A DNA stretch of 64,000 bases. It comes from Hypoxylon rubiginosum (Eukaryota; Ascomycota; Sordariomycetes; Xylariales; Hypoxylaceae). Of the stretch, positions 40,101-52,087 are shown one piece after another. Below the pieces are notes generated by a model, which was not told where the DNA came from, ran no database searches, and saw nothing but the letters and a program-made list of their open reading frames with translations. A program made the translations under genes and the position numbers. The DNA is taken from positions 1,426,001 to 1,490,000 of the forward strand of contig CADCXA010000021.1 in the NCBI GenBank assembly GCA_902806565.1, given 5' to 3'. The stretch's first letter is position 1. The number at the start of each line of letters is the position of its first letter.

Positions 40101-42794
40101 TAAAATAATTTAAGTTTTATAATTAAAAAAGATGTTACTAGTTAAATTAAAATTAAAAGTTGGTTTTTTTATTATAATATTATATAACTTAGATTTTAAT
40201 TAAAATTTTTATAATAATATTTAAATAATTATAATTTAGTTTAATAAATATAATATAAAAACTAAGATTTTTAACAAATTGTTTAATAAAATAAAATACG
40301 TTTTATTAAAAATTAAATTAATTTAAAATAATAAAAATTAGTTGTTTATATAATTTAAATAACAGTTTTTAATATTAATTTATTTTATTATAACTATAAA
40401 TAAGTTATAAAAATAATTTTTTAATATAATTAATATTAATTAAAAGATTTTTATATTTATATATAAATAGTTTTATATAGTTATATCAAAGGTTAAATTT
40501 ATTTAAAAGTTAAAAATCCTGAAAATATTAAAAGTAAAATTTAATAAATTATTAAATATTATATATTTTAAAATTTTATAAAAATTAATAAATAATTAAA
40601 AAAAAAATACTATAAATAATATTATATTTAATATATATATAAAACGTTTTTAATTAATTATTTAACTTATTTTTACTTTTTAAAATAAAAAATTTTATTA
40701 CGTTTTAATTGTTTTATTTTTTTTATTATATTAAGTAATTAAAATAATAAACTATAAATTACTTTAATTATTTTAAATAAGCGAGTGTTAATTAACTTTT
40801 ATTTTATTATAAACTTTATATTTTTTTTAGTTGTTAATAATAAAAAGTTACGTTAAAAAGAAATTAAAATTAATATAAAAATATTAATTAATATATTATT
40901 TATTTTAACGTATTTATTAATAGCTATTAAAAAAGTTAATTATTATTATTTAAATTTATTAATATTTATATATTATATATTAAATCGATAAAAGTATTTA
41001 TTTCCAGTATTATTATAATAATAACTAATATATATATTATTAAAATAATTAAATAAAATAATATAATATTAAAATTTATTATTATTCGTTTTATAATTAA
41101 TATAATTTTATTTTAAAGGTAAAACAATATTATATATTTATATATAAACAACTAATAATAATTAGAATTTTTAAATTAATTAAAAAAAACGATATAAATT
41201 TATTTTTATAATTAATAATTAACGTTTTATTTAACTTAATTTTTTTATAATAATAAACCTAATTCTTATATTATATATTTAACGAAAAAATTTATTTAAT
41301 AATAAACTATTAAATTATTAGTAAAATACTTATTTAAAAAAGTAATAAAACTTAATATATATATAGATTATTAAATATTAAAACTATAATATTATTTATT
41401 TTTATTTTTTTAATTTTAATTAAAATTTATTATATATATTTAACTAAATCTTTATTATTTTTTAATATAAGATAATTATTATTTTTATTAATATAATAAA
41501 AAATCTTAAACGTATAAAATAAAACTAAAAGATAATTTAATTTATTTTAGTTTAAAACTAGTATTTATTTTTAATTAAGTTTAAAAAAGTTAAAATAGTT
41601 TATATTATAAAATAATAAACTTAATAAATAAAAGTTAATATATTAGTTATCGCTATTTTAACTTATAAAACTATAAAACCGCTTTTTTAATTTAATAATA
41701 ATAATTATTATAAATATTGTTTTTATAATATAAAAAAGTTAAAATAAAATTAAAAGGTTTTTTAAAATTAATAAAATCCTTTAAAAAATATTTCTTATAA
41801 ATTAAAAAAAGATTTTATAAACTATATAAACTTAAATAATATTAATTAAAAATAATTATAAAAGTTTATAAAATTTAAAAGTTTAAATTAAATAGTTATT
41901 TAAATTAAATAAGTAAAAAAAATATTAAATAATTTAAGATTAATATTATATAAATTACGTTTTAATAACAGTTTAAAAAAATATATAATAATTAAATATA
42001 CGTTGTATATTAAAAATAAACCAATTTAAAATATATATAAAATAATAAAAAAAATAAAAGTTTTAAATAAGTTATAATTATAAAATTAATTAACGTTAAA
42101 AATAAACTTTAAATAAATAAGGATTATTTAATTAAATGTTTTTAACTTTATATTATAAAGTTATAATATAAAAAAAAATCTTATATTTTAAAAAAATAAA
42201 AAAATATTAACTTGGAATTTTTATTAAATAATATATAAAATAATAAACTAATTTATTAAATTGTTTTCCTTTTATTTATATATATATATTTTATAAAATA
42301 TTATTTTTATAAAAATACTTATTTAAAAAATATTATAAATTATATATATAAAAAAATAATATATATAAAAAAATCTAATTTTTTTAATTATAATATATTA
42401 AAAAAACCTAATTTTTTATAAATAAAACATTAAAAAAAATTAAATTTTTTAATAAATATAATTATTATAAACGTGTTTAAAAGCGACTTTATAATTAATT
42501 TTAAAATTAATATTAATAAAAAATTTAATATTAATAAAAAACCTTATATTAATAAAAGTTATATAAAAAATAATTAAAATAAAATAATTTTTATAATAAT
42601 TTAAATTTTAATTATTATTATTTATTAAACTAAATATAAATATAAATAACTTTAAAATAAAATTAAAATTAATAAATAAATAAAATAATATAAGTTTAAT
42701 TTTAATATTTAAATATAAAAAATTAAATTTAACTTTTTTTTTTTAACTAAACTAAAAGTCATTATTTAAGTTATTAAAAAAAAAAAGAGTTAAA

Positions 42795-42832
<38 letters not shown>

Positions 42833-42861
42833 TTTTATTATTATTATTATTATTATTATTA
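42795..42861. repeat. (ATT)n microsatellite
   Basis: About 20 ATT triplets, interrupted once by ACTATTTTT in the middle, inside the AT-rich block. Confidence 0.9.
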
Positions 42862-43020
42862 ATAAGTTTAAATTATTTAATATATATTAAAAACATTAAT
42901 TTTTTATAACGATATTTTTAAAAAAAATATTTAAGATTATTATTATTACTAGGTTTTATTTATTTAATATATGTTAAATAAATTAAATGTTTATTTAAAT
43001 ACTTAATATTATTTTTTTTT

Positions 43021-43116
43021 TTAGTTTCACTCGCGTTTTCTTTTTTAATTTCACTTGTATTTTTTTTTTTAGCTTTATTTATATCCTCTTTTTTAATTTT
43101 ATTTACACCTTATAAA
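43021..43116. repeat. Four-copy 24-bp tandem repeat
   Basis: Units start at 43021, 43045, 43069 and 43093, an exact 24-bp period with consensus TTARTTTCACTTGTATTTTC. Read on the minus strand three units give Lys/Glu/Ser/Asn-rich octapeptides such as KENASETK, so a former charged repeat protein is possible. The first unit keeps ACTCGCG, the highest-GC spot for hundreds of bases. Confidence 0.75.
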
Positions 43117-45080
43117 ACTTTATTAATATTACGTTTTTAATTAACTTTTTTAATATTAATAGTTTTTATTTTAAAATTAAAAAGTTATTTTACTATTATT
43201 ATTTATTATACGAATTATTTATTATAAAAACCTTTATATTTAAAAAAAAAAAAAAAATTTTTTTAATAAAAAATATTATTATTAAATATTTTAATTATTT
43301 TTTTAATAAATAAAACCTAAATAAAACAAATAAATAAAAGTTTAATTAAAATATAAAAAATTAAATAAAAAAAATAATTATAAAATAATATATATATTTT
43401 AATATTTATATTATAATACTTAGTTAACAATTAAAAAATATACGATATTAAATAAAATTTATTCTTTTATTTAAGGTTTAACTTTAAATAAATAATAATA
43501 TAATTTTTATTTTAAACATAATAAAAATCTCGGTAAAAAAACATATAATTAAAAAAAAAATATAAATAACATTTAGTGAATTTTTTATAAAATATATATA
43601 TATTTAATTAGTTAATAACTAAAGATTTATAGTTTTAAATATAATATAATTATTTTTTAATTTTATTAATTATAATATAAAAATGTAATAATTATAATTA
43701 AAATTAAATTTAAAATTAATATAATTAAATAAGTTATTAATATATATATTTTTCTATTATTTAAATATATTTTTATAAAAGAAAAACTAATACTTTTAAA
43801 AAAAAATCATTAAATATAATATATTAATTATAATAAAAATAATTAATATAAATATATATATATAATATTTAAAATTAATTATAATATTTAAATATATAAT
43901 TTATATTTATATGGTTTTTATAAAAAATGTAAAAATAATAAATCCTAATATTAATTAAATTATTTTAAAATACTAGCAAATAAAAAATAATTTAATTAAT
44001 AAATAAAAAAAAATACAATCCTTATATACCTTTAATATCATTTTAAATATTCTTAATAATAATTATATAAACTTTATAAAATAATAAATAATAAAGTTTA
44101 TTATTATTAATAATATATAAAATAATTAATATATATAATAAATTATATTTAAAATAAAAAATATAAATAATTTTTTAAATTTAATTAAACATGTTATTAT
44201 TATTATTAAAAAGTGCGGTAACTATAAATTTTTCTTTTAAATTTATTTTATATTTTATTTTAATAGAAAATATATTAATAAAAAATAAATATTAAAATAA
44301 AAAATAAAAAATTAAAATAACGTTAAAAAATATTTATATATTATATAATTTACTTATATATATAAGTAAATAACAAATTATTAATATTTTAAGTTTTAAA
44401 GTAACTTATTATTTAAATGTTTAAATAGTTTATATAAATAGATTTTTATAATTTTATTTATATTATAATAAATATAATTTTTTATTATTTATATATATTT
44501 AAATTTATATATATTATATTTATATATTTAAAAATAAATAATATCGATAAATTATATTATTTAATTTATAGGTTACCGCCACGTAATTTATATATATAAT
44601 TATAATATAAACTTAATATATATTATTTAAAATACCTAAAAATAAAACCATTACTTAGTTTTAATTTTTTAAATTATTTTAATATAACCTTTAATATTAA
44701 TTATAAAATAGTTTATATTATTTATATTACTATTATTAGTAATTATTAATATTTAGTAATAAGGAAAAACATTAATATATTATAAATATATAAAAATAAA
44801 TATAATTTTTATATCTTAAAAACCTTTAAAAACAAATTATTTATTATATTTAACTATAAAATCTTACCGTTTAATAATTATTAATAAATCTAACTAATAA
44901 ATAATATTAAATATTTTTTTATTATAATATTATAATAATTATTTAAATTTATTAATAAAATAATATTAATAAATAACTATGTTTTTTATTTAAATTTTAA
45001 TTAATAAGTAATATTTATTATTTTATTTTTATTATAAAAAAAAACAATAAACTTAAAATATAAATATAATAAATTAATTG

Positions 45081-45161
45081 TAAATAAATTAACCTTAAAT
45101 AAACTAATTTTAAATAAGTTAACTTTAAATAAATTAACTTTAAATAAACTAACCTTAAATA
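45081..45161. repeat. 15-bp tandem repeat, five to six copies
   Basis: TAAATAAATTAACCT-type units begin at 45081, 45096, 45111, 45126 and 45141, with a partial one at 45156. Units differ only at R/Y positions (CC/TT, C/T, A/G), as expected if a homogeneous array was hit by RIP. Confidence 0.8.
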
Positions 45162-46836
45162 ATAAAAAAACATTTTTATAGGTTTTAACTATTAAAATTA
45201 TAATAAATTTAAAAAAATTAATAAATAATTATAACTTTTTAATTAAAACTTATTATTTTATAAAAGCGTTAATTAAAATTAAAATAACTTATATTATATT
45301 AAAAACATATTTAACTTGGTTTAATAATTATTATATATAAAATTTTACAACCTTATTTTTAAATATAAATAATTTTTTTAATAATAATAAAAATTAAATA
45401 ATAATTTAAAATAATATCTATTATTTATTTAATTATAATTATATAATTATAATGTTAAAAAAAAATAAAAATAAAAATAATAAATTAAATAAATTATATA
45501 TATTATAAATTTATATATTAAATTTATTAAAATTTTTTATTAATAAAAATTTATTATATTTAAATCTTTATTATAATATTAAATGTTATTTTATTTTAAA
45601 AACGCTTTTTTAATATATATTTATATATTTTATTTAAAGTTTAATATATAATAAAATAGCTTTATTATTTAAAAATAAAAAAGTAATAAAAAATTAAAAG
45701 TTTAATTTATTATTAATAAAACTTTAAAAAAATAAATATTATAAATAAAAGCTATTAAAAACCTTAGTTAAAATATATAAACTATAAATAAAAATATTAA
45801 AAATAAATAATTAAAAAAAAAGAAAAAAATAAGGTAAAAACTAATAATTAAAAAGCTTAAAATTAAAAAGTTAACAATTAAAAAATAATTATAAATATTA
45901 TTTTTTAACTTTAAAAAAAAACTTTTTAAATTTAAATTTAAAATTTAATAATAATGGTTTTAATATTTACCGCTAGTATTATAAAAAGGCCCTTATTATA
46001 TAAAAATAAAATAAACTAAAGCTAATAATTAATAATAATAATTATAAAAAAAAATCTAAAACTAATAAAAAACTAAAAATAAAACATATAAAATTAATAT
46101 TAATTTTAATTTATATTAAAATTAAATAATTTAAGTTTATATTTAACGATATTATATTTATACTAAATATTAATTTAGTTTTATTATTTAATAGTTTTAT
46201 TAATAATAATAATAACATTTAAATTAATAATAAATAAAATTTTAATAAATATAAACGTAATAATATTTTAATAATTAAAAAAAATAATAATCACTAATTA
46301 AAGAATTTTTAAAAAAAAAAATAATGAAATTTAAATAAAAGTTTAAAAAAAATAAATATAAATATAAATATAAATATAAAATATAAAATATAAATAAAAT
46401 AGTTAATATAAATATATTAATTAAAAAAAAGTAATATAAATTAATAAAAAGTTTTAATAAAAAATAATAAATTTAATAATTAAATATTAATTTTATAATT
46501 TTTATTTTATATTTTTATAGATAAATTCTAATTAATTTAAATTACGCGAAGTTAATATAATACGATAATAAAATGCTTATATAATCTAAAAAAAAAACCC
46601 ACAGCTTCCCTCCTGGCCATGCTTACACGGCCGGGTTGCGCAGCTAGTGAATATGGACACAACTATGGGCCACTCTCCCGACGGGGGTTTAAAAAGAGTG
46701 AGTTAAAAGTATATCCTCGGGCTGGCCATAGTCGCAGTGGTGGGGGGCATGGCCAATATCTGAGTTAACATTGATAATCGAAACTAACGTTAGTATTATT
46801 ATAGTGGGAAAAGGGGGACGTTACTTCAGTGCTGTG

Positions 46837-47692
46837 ATGGCGTGTCTAGTAGTCTTATCGTACCTCGCTGGTATTATATTGGGAGGTAAGTTATAACAGC
46901 TATCTACCTTGAATGGTAAACAAGCTGTACAGTTGTTTAGGTGCCTTCTAACTGGTCATATTTAGTCTTCGTTATATGCGGCTGTGTTTCAAGCAATGCT
47001 GGCCTCGAACATCTCAACCTCGCCGACATGCACGCCAATACTACATCGTACAATATCTCGCTCCGAGTTGGATACCTCGGTAAGTCACTGAGGCATGTTT
47101 AGTAGAGCAATCAACTAACATTCTTGCAGGCGGTTGCGTTTCTTTTGCCGACACGACTGGGGCACAATCGGACAACTCATCTTCTAATCAGCAAACATAT
47201 TGCATTCCGAATATGCGCGATGATGACCCAGAAGACTTAAGCGAACAGTTCTCGAAGAACCTTGACTTGGTTCCAGATGCTCAAGACTTTGTCCAAAAAT
47301 CTCTCAACGTCACGGTGGCTCAGGCCAAGCACCTCCAGCAAGACGTGTTTTTCTGGGAGCCTCCTGTCCTCTACATCCCATTTTTCGTTATCAGTGGAAT
47401 CATATTGTTCGTAGCCCTGATGAGCTCATCTCACAAGAGGCGTTACAAAACTGTATTGGTCATTGCTACAATTCTGGGCGCCTTCTCACTAGCCTTGGCA
47501 CTTGTGGTGGCAATTGGATCACTCCAAGGTTTGAATGCTGTGCTAGGCGGTGCCAAATCTCAAGAAGAGCAGACACTTGGCGATGGAATTTACATTTCAC
47601 GCGCTAGCTTGTTGGACCAAGTCCAGGCAGGTCTCGCAGCCTCCACAGCACTGTTCTACGTCTGTATGGGTATACTCTACGCGAGAAGGTAG
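46837..47692 (+). CDS. Fig1-like tetraspan membrane protein
   Basis: The model join(46837..46885,46966..47079,47130..47692) gives 241 residues with four membrane segments: the N-terminal MACLVVLSYLAGIILGG, then PPVLYIPFFVISGIILFVAL, then VLVIATILGAFSLALALVVA, then LAASTALFYVCMGILYA. The loop after the first segment has CGCVSSNAGLEHLNLADM and SLRVGYLGGCVSFAD, matching the GC...LRVGYxGxC pattern of the Fig1 family. This family acts in low-affinity calcium entry and membrane fusion during mating in yeast and in hyphal fusion and development in moulds. Both introns are canonical (GTAAG...AG). The gene begins only about 245 bp from the RIP block. The N-terminal tail before the first membrane segment is shorter than I would expect, so an upstream exon lost in the block cannot be excluded. 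Confidence 0.75.
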
Positions 47693-49676
47693 CCCGGAGG
47701 AACTGGGAATATTTCCCTAATGTTTTAAATCCCTAAAAGGTGGACTCAAGTCTTCCAGAAAGCGTTGGAAGTCATGCGATTACGATGCTGCGCAGGTTTA
47801 AATTTTAGAGCACCATCGCGAGGTCGGGTGTATATGGGAAAAGGGGGCCAGGTTCAGCTGACCAGGGGTATTAGCAGGTACTTGAATGCTTCCTTTGCCA
47901 GAGCTGGCAATTCCATTATTCCATTACATTCTGATTAATGTATTATTATGTACCTACCTGGGTAGTTATAGTTTTTATTTATTGTTTCGGCTACAACCTA
48001 TAGCCACTTCTCTTAACATACTACTCTTGGTTCCTCTCGAAAGACCAACATTCAACACACTAAGAGGTAGGTAGGTACCTAGGTACCCTTAAACAGCGTA
48101 AGCGCTAGCAATAGTGTGTCCTTACCCCAGGAATAATATCGCCCATTGCGGATTCATCATTCGCAGCCGCATGACCCACATAAGACGTCGTTCGTCTCTC
48201 TCCTTCGCCCTTTAGTCTCAGCCCCCATTCGGCTTGCATGCCTAACCCTAGCCTAACCGACGTATTACCAATCTTGTATAGAGCGGTAGTCATGCTGTGT
48301 AACGTCGCTCTCGACCCCTTCGACTAGCACGGCTTGGCGGCCGTATATTGATAGCGAAAGTGCACATTTGCAGGCGAATAGAATCGACTAGATATGGAGG
48401 AGTTCCGTGGCAGGTGAGACGATTCCTTTCTTTCATGTAGTTAGAATTATATGACAATATTAACACCTAGGACTCGCTCCAAATATGATACATATTAACC
48501 TTAGTTTAGCGTTGGCTACATACGGGCGAGCTGTTTCATTTCCTCGAGAATGCCATGCAGTAAGAATCCACGAATAGCTTCGAGGTTGCTGCATTGTTAG
48601 GAGACATACATACCCGCCTCCCAGATATGTCCTCGGTGCTCAAAAAGGCTACACTCTCCGACAGTTGCAATAATTCAATTTTGGAAGCACCTCGCAAAAA
48701 CACGTTGATACGCCACGTTTTATGCATTGGGCGCAAAGCCACTGACGATAACCCAGTTTTCCCCAATGAACACAAACGAACAACCGCCGTAACTTTTGGT
48801 CCCATCTCAGCTGCCATTCTTGCATTAGTCTTTTGCGGAAGGATCCGTTGAAAACGGAACCGGACACTTGGCTATTAGGAGGGATAGGTTCAATTCCTAT
48901 CAGCGCTATCTGGTGATACCCCTTTTTTCTCGGACTTGTCGAGTTGTCTGATAGGTGGTTCGCCAAGGTATTCTCACTAACTCCGCCTCCCCGTGGAAGC
49001 AAGGAGGCTGACAGCGCTGAGCTAGTGAGTGAACCTGTTTATTATAAATTTCACATGCTTATTTTCATTTGGTCGATATGAGCGGGGACCAACTCCACTA
49101 CATCGGCGGCAACACCCCAGCTCATCTCGTAGCCTCGTCCTTCGGCGCCTTTCATCACCTGCAAACCCCTGTTATTGCTCAAGATTAAGCCTCATGCACC
49201 TTCGCGAATAGGCCGCCGAATAGGCCGCTGGCCAATTTCTAGATCCAGAATTGGCGAGGAACTCGGCTAGGACAGTGTTGGTGCGACCCACGAAGAGATA
49301 AGGGCTGCGAATTAGTTTCTGGTCTGGGGGAATTTCTTGGGGGAGAGTCGGGACGCACTACTCGCTCATCCGAGGATGCCCGAGTCATGGACCGAGCCAT
49401 GGGCGCATGGTGGCATCAAGTCTCGTGTCCGGAGCTTTTTTAACTCCTCTTTTGGAGGACTCAGTAGGGTAATCTGTGCAGAGGGCGATGTCGAAGGGGT
49501 TCAGTGCACCAGATCCCCATTTCCGATTTCAGTACTAGGATATTGTTCTCACACTGGATAGTGAGATGACTGGGTTTCAGCGTTGCCTAGGTGTTGTAAT
49601 GAGTTTTCTATCTGATGTCTTAGCTCTGGTTTAAACTCTTGTTTCCATCTACCTCACTGCGACGGAATAATTATCG
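47693..49676. other. Intergenic region without a recognised gene
   Basis: About 2 kb between the 3' ends of two convergent genes. It contains the palindromic cluster GTAGGTACCTAGGTACC near 48069-48086 and short unrelated frames. A tRNA T-arm-like hairpin near 48881-48897 is discussed among rejected items. Confidence 0.5.
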
Positions 49677-51136
49677 TTACAAGGTAGCAAGTATAATGCC
49701 TTGTCCATCACCAGGAGGTTGGTATAATCCCTTAATAGACAAGCCAGCAGCACCAAGCAGGTTTCGCCATTGAGACTCTGTTCTCTCCATCGAAGACATC
49801 AAGGTGAGCATCATCAAGTCCCATTCAGCAGCAATTAAAGAACATCCGGTGTCCGGGAGGATAAAATCATTGATTACAAGGTATGAATATCCTTTCTTCA
49901 TAGAAGATCTGATGTGCTTGAGGATACGAAGAGCTTCTGGATCGGCGTAGTCGTGCATGATGAACTTCATGAAATAGATCTTGGCACCTTGCGAGAAAAA
50001 TCAGTCATCAGCCAACTCGGGCGAAGGTTATCTGCCTTGTATAGAACATCCAGAACTTACCCTCTACAGGAGCCTCGTTGAAGAAATCAAAGGCGCGTTT
50101 CTCTACAGCAGGTGGGAGACTGATGGCGCTATCCAGCACCTGCTGCTGATCTTGGAGGACATACTTGCCTGTCACGATCGGAAATTGATCGAGGAACTCC
50201 ATAAGATCGTGTCCCCGGCCTCCGGCGACATCAACGAGCAGCGGAGCCAGGTCGTCGATCTTTCCGCTCAGAAGCTCGTCCTTGACGGGAAACCAAGTTA
50301 CCCAAGAGGGGCGGCTGCCCCTGTCGCCCTCGAAGAATGTGTTCGCGGCGTCCCAGCGCTCCTTGTTCTCTGGTAGAGCTAGCCACGGAAAGATGGGGAC
50401 ATCGATGCCGAGCCCTTTCTGATAGGGGCCGTTTCGGGGATCAACGGGGTTCTGAAAGCCGTTGTCTTTGAAGAACTCGGGAGCGGCTGTGATGGCCGGC
50501 ATCGACTCGTCAAATCTGTAGGAACCTCAGTCAAGCGATGTCACGCGAAGTTGATTGGAGTGTCTCGTACATGAACTTGATCATACCCTGTGTCAGCCGG
50601 TTCTGCATGTGTTTCGTCCACTTGTTAACTCCGTAGAGCCCGTCCCCCTTTTCGGCAACGTAGCCATAGGATGTGAGGACACGGAGGAGACGGCCTTTTT
50701 GCACAGTTAGTGCCTAGTCTCTTCATTCTGTCAGCCATATAAAATAGAAAATAGAGCATACGAAGAAGAGCCTCATCAGCGCCACTTCTTTCTGCAATCT
50801 CTCGCGCTGAGGTTGTCTCTTTCTCTACAAGAATATTGAAAACATTCAATTGAACGCAAGTCCGAATCGCCATCCATATCGTCGGCTATGATATAATTAG
50901 CCTGGCTAACCTATCAAAGAACCAGACAGCCGAAGAATAAGTTGGTAACGCACACTATACGCAAATTTCATTAACCCATCTTCAGGTTTCTCGAGGGAGC
51001 GGATAACATGATTGGTTATTCGTAGGGCCTGTACTCTGGTTGACTCGGAGCGAGACGACTCGGAGTTCTCCGATAAGCATGCTACAAGCTTCTGAGCGGC
51101 CTCGAGGGCCTCGATTCTGTCCGCTTCGGATAGCAT
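49677..51136 (-). CDS. SAM-dependent O-methyltransferase (fungal secondary-metabolite type)
   Basis: The model complement(join(49677..49987,50061..50515,50571..50694,50762..50885,50954..51136)) gives 398 residues. Every join restores family sequence: AYS|PTIWMAIRTCVQLNVF, EALLR|RLLRVLTSYGYV, KFI|FDESMPAIT and EAPVEG|AKIYFMKFIMHDY. An N-terminal winged-helix dimerisation part (VEKETTSAREIAERSGADEAL) precedes the SAM motif LLVDVAGGRGHD (about residues 236-247). The catalytic His lies in MHDYADPEALRIL (about residue 307), and VINDFILPDTG is a family motif. Enzymes of this kind methylate hydroxyls of polyketides and other aromatics. The start at 51136 is chosen because it gives SEADRIEALEAAQKL, a typical N-terminal helix; an ATG at 51200 lies in another frame. 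No synthase gene is adjacent. Confidence 0.88.
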
Positions 51137-52087
51137 GACAAATCTTCTGTCTCCTGAGATTTACGATTTCGTCGGACGGTAACTGCGGCAGACGGCTCAT
51201 CTGAACGGGAGCGATAATGAAGGGGTCAGCGTGAGCAAGAGTTGTGGGACAATGTCATGCATGTACAGTGCAGGCTTGTTGGTGCCGGATGCACACAACA
51301 GCGGGCCAACCCCCACGACATCCCAATTGCGGTGAGTGCCGATTTCATGCGAGGCTTAGAAGACGGCCAACATAGATGTCTCTTGTGGATAAGGACGCTT
51401 AGTTCTTTTGACTTGTCGTATAATCTGGCTGAGGCGAGCTTGAATCCAGATGGCTGGAGGCAATGCTAAAATTCGATTTCTTGCTGTTTCCATTTCTTGA
51501 TCTTGTAGACTGGGCCATGACTTTTTTCCCCAACTCGTGGAATAACAGCGTCATATATATCATATTGAGAGAATAGCGTCATAATAACATGCGCACGTGT
51601 CAATAACACCGTCCTTAACTGTGTGCCTAGGTAGTTAGGGCAAACCTAAATTCATACAGTATATGACAGTGTTGTTCATACGTCCGCGAGCTATCTTGAG
51701 TCTTGACGGTATTCTGACGGATGAGGTGCGTCAACTCAGATCTCCTTTAACCCGCGGTCACCGAAATTGTTTCTGGAGAGGCAATAACTGGAATTGATGT
51801 GTACCTAAATAAAGTCCGTCTACAATCTCGAAGCCCAGCGCACAGAAAACGACATTATCGACAGCTAATATCATAGGATTGTCCAGGATGCTGTAAATCG
51901 ATCAGGCTCATACAGCATAGATCGCGCTGGCCTCGTTTATTTCCCCAGGGCTATCTAGGTAGGCAGCTTCATGGTTTGACTTTAATACTCTGGTCGTATT
52001 AACTTCGTAGTCCCTCAGCTTCGTTAATCGCGATCCAGGTCATCCTACTCCCATCTCACTTATCTCTTCAGGGCGAGCCATCGAAGC
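51137..52087. other. Divergent intergenic region
   Basis: Nearly 1 kb between two divergently transcribed genes, so both promoters should lie here. CTAGGTAGTTAGG and CTAGGTAGGCAG motifs occur near 51628 and 51955. No coding signal was seen. Confidence 0.55.

Larger units (their letters stand above)
32725..46592. repeat. AT-rich RIP-mutated repeat block 2
   Basis: Same composition as the first block: almost only A and T, no gene-length frame, and CA/TG nearly absent. The edge at about 32725 is slightly ragged (a GCCCCGCAC island remains near 32787), and the other edge near 46592 is sharp. The + strand is T-rich around 34250-35950 and mainly A-rich from about 36900 to the end, so more than one element in different orientations is likely. 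I could not find a pair of terminal repeats here by eye. Several decayed tandem repeats inside are listed separately. Confidence 0.9.

Noticed and set aside
1..46592. CRISPR array or prokaryotic island
   Set aside because: The many short repeats are degenerate, irregular or directly adjacent without unique spacers, and the genes have spliceosomal introns.
48849..48905. tRNA-like T-arm (ATAGG TTCAATT CCTAT)
   Set aside because: The five-base stem and seven-base loop are perfect, but no 5' acceptor strand pairs with CAGCGCT and no D-arm or anticodon arm is found upstream. It could be a fragment of organellar origin, but this cannot be shown here.
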